Below, piece by piece: positions 37,482 to 41,638 of a DNA stretch of 41,638 nt (position 1 is the stretch's first letter; every line of letters starts with the position of its first letter). The DNA is taken from the IMG/VR virus record IMGVR_UViG_3300043777_000088, positions 1 to 41,638 of that record; one strand, written 5' to 3'. Below the pieces are notes generated by a model. That model saw only the letters and a list, made by a program, of their open reading frames with translations. It made no database searches and was not told where the DNA came from. This stretch comes from a virus. The position numbers were made by a program, and so were the translations under genes.

Positions 37482-38762
37482 GTGCCCTCTACCTACTATC
37501 TGCGTCGGCCGGTGTCGCCCCCCCTGCCGGTGGCGGTCGCGCCCGTGCTGCTGCCGGGATCGGTGACGGTGGAGGTCGGATCGCCGTTGCAGACGATCCA
37601 GGGCTGGGGCGCGGCGGATGTGTTCCTCTCCGCGATTCCCTCGGCCTATCTGGATCTGTTCTTCAGCCCCACGCTCGGCATCGGGCTCACCTTCCTGCGG
37701 ACGGGCATCGCGCCGGATGGGACCGTCTACGGCAACTACGCGAACTCGGTGGGGGCGGCGGCACGGGGGGCGCAAATCTGGGCGGCGCCCTGGACCGCCC
37801 CCGCCTCCTACAAAAGCAACGACAGTTACACCAACGGGGGGAGCCTGCTCGTCGCGGACTACAGTGCGTGGGCGAGCACCATGGCGGGGTTTGCCTCGGC
37901 GTTTCCGGGGAACACGGGCGGCCTGAATCTCTACGCGGTGTCGGTCCAGAACGAGCCAGATCAGTCCCCTGGCTACGTGTCGATGACCTATACGGCGGCG
38001 CAGATGACCGCGTTCATCGATGTGTTGGGGCCGGCGCTTGCGGCGGTCTCACCCACGCCCCTCCTGATGATGCCCGAGATGTCCGCGTGGGGTGGGGTCT
38101 CGGCCTACACCGCCGCGGTCGCGGCTGACAGCACGGCGAAGTCCTATACGGCGATCGTGGCCGCGCACCAGTACAGCGGCTACGCGGCCCCGGACGGGAA
38201 CCTCCCTTCCCTGCCGATCTGGCAGACCGAGATGTCATACTTCTCGGGGTTCGACGCCTCGATGAACGTCGCGATCACGATGGCGGAGGACATCTACAAC
38301 GCGCTCGTGACCGGGGGCGTCTCCGCGTGGCACTACTGGTGGCTGGTGGGCGTCAACAACGACAACGAGGGGCTCATCGGGTACAGCGGCGATCCGAACG
38401 GCAACGATCCGATCACGGCCCCCACGATCACCAAGCGCCTCTATGCGCTGGGCAATTACTCAAAGTTTGTTCGTCCCGGCTATCTGCTGCTCACGATCAC
38501 GGGATCCGTGAGCGGGTGTTATCCGACCGCCTTCAAAGCGGCCGCTGGGAATGCCTTTGCCATCGTCGTAATCAACACGAACAATGCGCTGGAGAGTTTC
38601 TATATTGCGATTCCTGGGATGGCCGGGACCGCTGTCGTCCCGTGGATCACGGACCCGAGTAACAACCTCGTCGCGCAGGCATCCGTGCCGATCGTGAGTG
38701 GACGCTTTCTGGCCTCGCTCACCGCCATGAGTGTGACGACCTTCGTCGGGACGGGCCTCTAA
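37482..38762 (+). CDS. GH30-family glycoside hydrolase (glucuronoxylanase-like), probable virion depolymerase
   Basis: 426 residues from GTG. Complete GH30 layout: LQTIQGWGAADVFLS, IWAAPWTAPASYKSND, LNLYAVSVQNEPDQSPGY (acid/base Glu158), LPIWQTEMSYFSG (nucleophile Glu250), SAWHYWWLVGVNNDNEGL, then the side beta domain YALGNYSKFVRPGYLLLTIT ... LASLTAMSVTTFVGTG. GH30 enzymes cleave glucuronoxylan or beta-glucans with retention of configuration. No signal peptide, in the tail gene block, so it may degrade host capsule/exopolysaccharide. GAGG precedes the start closely. Substrate not predictable from here. Confidence 0.88.
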   Translation: MPSTYYLRRPVSPPLPVAVAPVLLPGSVTVEVGSPLQTIQGWGAADVFLSAIPSAYLDLFFSPTLGIGLTFLRTGIAPDGTVYGNYANSVGAAARGAQIWAAPWTAPASYKSNDSYTNGGSLLVADYSAWASTMAGFASAFPGNTGGLNLYAVSVQNEPDQSPGYVSMTYTAAQMTAFIDVLGPALAAVSPTPLLMMPEMSAWGGVSAYTAAVAADSTAKSYTAIVAAHQYSGYAAPDGNLPSLPIWQTEMSYFSGFDASMNVAITMAEDIYNALVTGGVSAWHYWWLVGVNNDNEGLIGYSGDPNGNDPITAPTITKRLYALGNYSKFVRPGYLLLTITGSVSGCYPTAFKAAAGNAFAIVVINTNNALESFYIAIPGMAGTAVVPWITDPSNNLVAQASVPIVSGRFLASLTAMSVTTFVGTGL

Positions 38763-38763
38763 G

Positions 38764-39963
38764 ATGGCCACCGTCACCTTTTGCGAACCGGGGACGGACG
38801 CGACGCAGGATACGTCCTTCTGGACGAGTAACACAGGCGCTCAGAACGAAGGCACCATCGCCTCGGACACGACGCATGCGCATACGGGGCTCCGCTCGAT
38901 CAAGTCCACGGTCACCGCCGCCGATGGGAATGAGGAAGCCTATGTCGCTTCGCCGGACGGCGTCTGCGCCGATGCGGGCACCCGGATCTCCCTCTGGGTC
39001 TATCTCAGTGCGATTCCCGCCGCGACCTCCTTCATCTTCGGGATCGAAACGGCTGGGGACGGCTCCGCCATTGCGGGGGTCGGCGTCAATAGCACCGGCA
39101 CCCTCTCGCTGGGCAACGGCGTGGGGTCGCCGGTCAATGGGTCCACCGTCTTGTCCTCCGGGCAGTGGTATCGCCTGACCTACTCCTACGTGATCACCAC
39201 CGCGAACAGTTACACCTTCAAACTGTTCATCAACGGCGTGCTGGAAGCCACGATGACGGGCGCCAATGGAGGCACGAACTCCGGCACGCTGGCCCATACC
39301 GGATCGAGCGATCTGTTCATCGGCCTGATCGTGTCGATCTTTGCCACGAACGGCGCAATCCTCACGGTCTGGTACGACGACATCTATGTGGACAACGGCT
39401 CGACGTTGGATGATCCGGGCAACATCAGCGTCACGGCCAAGCGGGCGTTCGCGAATGGCACGACGAACGGCTTCTCGACCAACGGTTCGGCCTCCGGCTA
39501 TGGCAGCGGCAACGCCCAGTATGTGAATGGAAACTATCCGCTCGGGACTGACACGACCACCTACAACTCGGTCGTGGTGGTCGCGTCCGCCATCACGGAG
39601 GAATACACCATCGAGGGCCTGTCGGTCGGAGACGTGAACCTGACGGGTGCAACGATCAAAGGGGTCCAAGGCTGGATCTACGCGTCCTCGACCTTGACCG
39701 AGTCGGACAAGATCGTCGTGGACGGGACGCAAACGACCATCTCGGTCACATCGACCAAGAGCCTGTTCACACAGAACTCCGCAACACCGACGACCTACCC
39801 GGCTGGCAGTGGCACTGACATCGGGATGGTCACGAACGCCACCGCGGCGACCGCGAAGCTCTTTGGGGCCGGCGTCCTCGTCGCCTACATCCCCGCCGTG
39901 GTCGCGTCCACACAGGTGCCCTATCAACCGCAATATTTCATGGGACCGGCGCAGGGCTACTAG
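38764..39963 (+). CDS. Virion protein with concanavalin/LamG-like domain
   Basis: 399 residues. Residues 1-215: GLRSIKSTVTAADGNEEAYV, RISLWVYLSAIPAATSFIFG, GQWYRLTYSYVITTANSYTF, KLFINGV and VWYDDIYVDNGST give the usual jelly-roll order of LamG-like sugar-binding domains. Residues 225-399 a second beta domain. Likely receptor- or glycan-binding, next to the GH30 enzyme. Confidence 0.7.
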   Translation: MATVTFCEPGTDATQDTSFWTSNTGAQNEGTIASDTTHAHTGLRSIKSTVTAADGNEEAYVASPDGVCADAGTRISLWVYLSAIPAATSFIFGIETAGDGSAIAGVGVNSTGTLSLGNGVGSPVNGSTVLSSGQWYRLTYSYVITTANSYTFKLFINGVLEATMTGANGGTNSGTLAHTGSSDLFIGLIVSIFATNGAILTVWYDDIYVDNGSTLDDPGNISVTAKRAFANGTTNGFSTNGSASGYGSGNAQYVNGNYPLGTDTTTYNSVVVVASAITEEYTIEGLSVGDVNLTGATIKGVQGWIYASSTLTESDKIVVDGTQTTISVTSTKSLFTQNSATPTTYPAGSGTDIGMVTNATAATAKLFGAGVLVAYIPAVVASTQVPYQPQYFMGPAQGY

Positions 39964-41391
39964 ATGAGTCTGTTCCAGACCCCGCCGCCGCCCCAGCCGA
40001 CGCAAGGCGCGTTCAGCAGCACGCCGCCGTGGCCCCCGGCGCCCATTGGCACGCAAGGGACGGCGCCTCCGCTCCGACAAGTCGGGGGCGTCCTGGCCAT
40101 GTGTGCGGTGCTCGCGTCGTGGCCGGCCGATCTCGAGCCCGTCCTCCAGCGCCCAAACAATACGCATCAGCAGATCGCGCCCCTGACGCTCCCCTCGGGC
40201 AGCCAGCCGCGCCCCGTGGCGTTCGTGTCCGCGCCGAATCTCTCGACCATTGTGGCGGCGTGGCCGCTGGACTATCCGCCGCGGCAAGCCTCCCCGCTGT
40301 CGGCCGTCACGATTCCGCCGCCGCCCATCCCGATTATTCAGCCGTATAACCCCTTCCGGTATGACGTGCTCGCGTCGACGCTCGACACCTATGAGGTCGA
40401 GGTCGTGCCGACGGCCGTCGTGGCGCAATCGAGCACGGGCCAGCCGCCCGGCCAGAATCCCTTCGGCGCGGTGACGCTGGGAATCGTGCTGCAAGCGTGG
40501 ACGCCGGACGCGCCGCTGATCTGGCGGGTGGCCTCGAATGCCGTAGCGAGCGTGCCGGGCGCCAGCGCGCCGGCGCCTTCGTCCTTCCTCTCGGCCTCGA
40601 TGCTGGGGCAGATCGTCGCGGCCTGGGGCGCTGAGGTTGGACCCCTGGAACCCGGCCCGGCGCTGCTCGCGCCGCACGTCGCGCCGCTCACGCTGACCTA
40701 TGGCTCGGGTCCGCCGCTCCGGGCCTTCCTGGCCCCGGCGCTGCTGACGCAAATCGTCAGTGCGTGGCCGGCCGACACCGGGCCGCTCGCGCCGTGGCCG
40801 CTGGACACGACGCCCCACATTGCGCCGCAGACCTTGCCCACCGGGACGCCGCCCCCGACGGCTGCGTTCCTCTCGCCGACGCAGCTGCGGCAGATCGTCG
40901 AGACCTGGCAGGTGGACTGGGCGGCGCAAGCGGCGCCCCGGAATGCCTGGATCAATGCGGCGCCGAACCTGACCGTCATTCCCTACGCGCCGCTCCCGAA
41001 GCATCTCTGGACGGCCCAGGAGCCGCCCTGGCAGGCGCCGCCGCGGCCCGTCATGGAGGCGCCGCTGACGCTGTCCTACGGCATGCCGCCCGTGTCGCGC
41101 GCGGCGCTGGCGGTGACGACGCTGACGCAGATTGTGTCCGCGTGGTCGGTCGATTGGCCTGCGCAGACCTTCGCGAAGAATGCGGCCGTCAATCCGCCGC
41201 CCAGCTTCGTGGTGATACCCTATAGGCGGCTGCACCCGGCCATTCTGCTGGCCAATGAAGTCGTGTGGTGGGCGCCGCCCCGCCCCGTGACGGTCTATGC
41301 CGCGACCCTCAAGCGCTTGTTTCAGCCGCAATGGGCGCTCGGCAGTAACGTCATTGCGGGCCCGATTGCCCCGCAACCGGAAACGCATTGA
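39964..41391 (+). CDS. Repeat protein with about seven Pro/Trp units
   Basis: 475 residues starting one base after the previous stop. About seven copies of a unit ending L-x-x-I-V-x-A-W-x-x-D-x-x-P, e.g. NLSTIVAAWPLDYPPR, LGQIVAAWGAEVGP, LLTQIVSAWPADTGP, LRQIVETWQVDWAAQ and LTQIVSAWSVDWPAQ, separated by Pro/Thr-rich linkers with P-L-T-L-x-x-G-x-x-P. Degenerate first and third copies. No known family. Such regular units suggest an elongated tail fibre or adhesive protein. Confidence 0.65.
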   Translation: MSLFQTPPPPQPTQGAFSSTPPWPPAPIGTQGTAPPLRQVGGVLAMCAVLASWPADLEPVLQRPNNTHQQIAPLTLPSGSQPRPVAFVSAPNLSTIVAAWPLDYPPRQASPLSAVTIPPPPIPIIQPYNPFRYDVLASTLDTYEVEVVPTAVVAQSSTGQPPGQNPFGAVTLGIVLQAWTPDAPLIWRVASNAVASVPGASAPAPSSFLSASMLGQIVAAWGAEVGPLEPGPALLAPHVAPLTLTYGSGPPLRAFLAPALLTQIVSAWPADTGPLAPWPLDTTPHIAPQTLPTGTPPPTAAFLSPTQLRQIVETWQVDWAAQAAPRNAWINAAPNLTVIPYAPLPKHLWTAQEPPWQAPPRPVMEAPLTLSYGMPPVSRAALAVTTLTQIVSAWSVDWPAQTFAKNAAVNPPPSFVVIPYRRLHPAILLANEVVWWAPPRPVTVYAATLKRLFQPQWALGSNVIAGPIAPQPETH

Positions 41392-41401
41392 GGCCCGCCC
41401 C

Positions 41402-41602
41402 ATGTTTGCCAAACTCGAAGTGATTCTCGAAGACGATGGCCAGATTCGCGTGACCTGGTCCCGCTGGGATCTCGTGCTGTGCTATGGGATGCTCGAACTC
41501 GCCAGGACCGCCATCACGGACCATGCAAAGGCCTTGCAGCCGCGGATCGCGTCGCCGACGCCAGCCGATGTGCTGCAGCTCCGATCGCGAAACGGGACGT
41601 AA
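41402..41602 (+). CDS. Small late protein, complete copy
   Basis: 66 residues: MFAKLEVILEDDGQIRVTWS ... YGMLELARTAITDHAKALQP. Start at ATG 41402; longer upstream starts (41297) run through the previous gene and are unlikely. Same gene as the truncated 2-172 with one residue difference (Ala here, Asp there). Confidence 0.7.
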   Translation: MFAKLEVILEDDGQIRVTWSRWDLVLCYGMLELARTAITDHAKALQPRIASPTPADVLQLRSRNGT

Positions 41603-41638
41603 CCGCCCATGATTCTCGGGCTCGCCGGACAAACAGCC
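41431..41638. repeat. Terminal direct repeat, right copy (contig overlap)
   Basis: Second copy of 1-208, 207 of 208 bases identical. Confidence 0.95.
41609..41638 (+). CDS. gp4-like adaptor gene, first 10 codons (truncated by window end)
   Basis: Codes for MILGLAGQTA, the same start as the full gene at 179-1216; it is the redundant end of the contig, not a second gene. Confidence 0.9.
   Translation, partial: MILGLAGQTA

Noticed and set aside
1-41638. Integrase, excisionase, CI-like repressor, DNA or RNA polymerase, CRISPR array, anti-CRISPR
   Set aside because: Looked for through motifs in all plausible frames; no convincing candidate was found, so no lifestyle (temperate or strictly lytic) is claimed.

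Overview
The window is a complete or nearly complete genome of a tailed phage of the P22-like short-tailed type, read from a circular or circularly permuted contig. Bases 1-208 reappear at 41431-41638 with one mismatch, so the unique length is about 41,430 bp and the cut falls inside a small late gene. The DNA is G+C-rich with tightly overlapping genes (ATGA, GTGA, TAATG junctions). The host cannot be read from the sequence. Several signal peptides end in an A-x-A then Gln pattern, which would suit Acidobacteria or a similar soil bacterium, but that is only a guess. I see no integrase, no convincing CI-type repressor and no DNA or RNA polymerase.

Layout. (1) 19.3-25.8 kb, rightward early/replication block: basic and zinc-ribbon proteins, a fused FEN exonuclease plus RecT-like annealing protein with a tRNA-Phe-like gene nested in its linker, an HNH nuclease, several small conserved phage proteins, a PD-(D/E)xK nuclease, a structured leader RNA and a primase-helicase. 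(2) 16.1-19.3 kb, leftward early block: RNA ligase, coiled-coil and zinc proteins and a conserved phage protein. It diverges from block 1 at a 43-bp gap holding two face-to-face overlapping promoters. (3) 25.84-26.04 kb, an A+T-rich non-coding gap with two hairpins and a tandem repeat. (4) 26.0-41.6 kb continuing across the contig join to about 9.6 kb, rightward late block: TerS, TerL, portal, scaffold, coat, minor head/tail proteins, a GH30 glycosidase, a gp4-like adaptor, a gp10-like DNA-stabilisation protein, a GNAT acetyltransferase and probable ejection proteins. (5) 7.0-8.7 kb, a compositionally distinct insert: a deoxyhypusine-synthase family enzyme plus an HNH-type endonuclease. (6) 9.6-16.1 kb: exported proteins, a lysis cassette (membrane protein, GH24-like lysozyme), a lipoprotein, two helix-turn-helix-like paralogues, small membrane proteins and a DUF1353 protein.

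How it works together. The early blocks supply recombination-dependent replication functions and RNA repair. The late block builds a P22-type procapsid (portal, scaffold, I-domain-type coat), packages by headful TerS/TerL and adds a short tail carrying a polysaccharide-cleaving GH30 enzyme. The parts that look least ordinary are the tRNA inside a reading frame, the three-way-junction leader RNA, the overlapping leaderless divergent promoters and the phage-borne deoxyhypusine/homospermidine-synthase-like enzyme.
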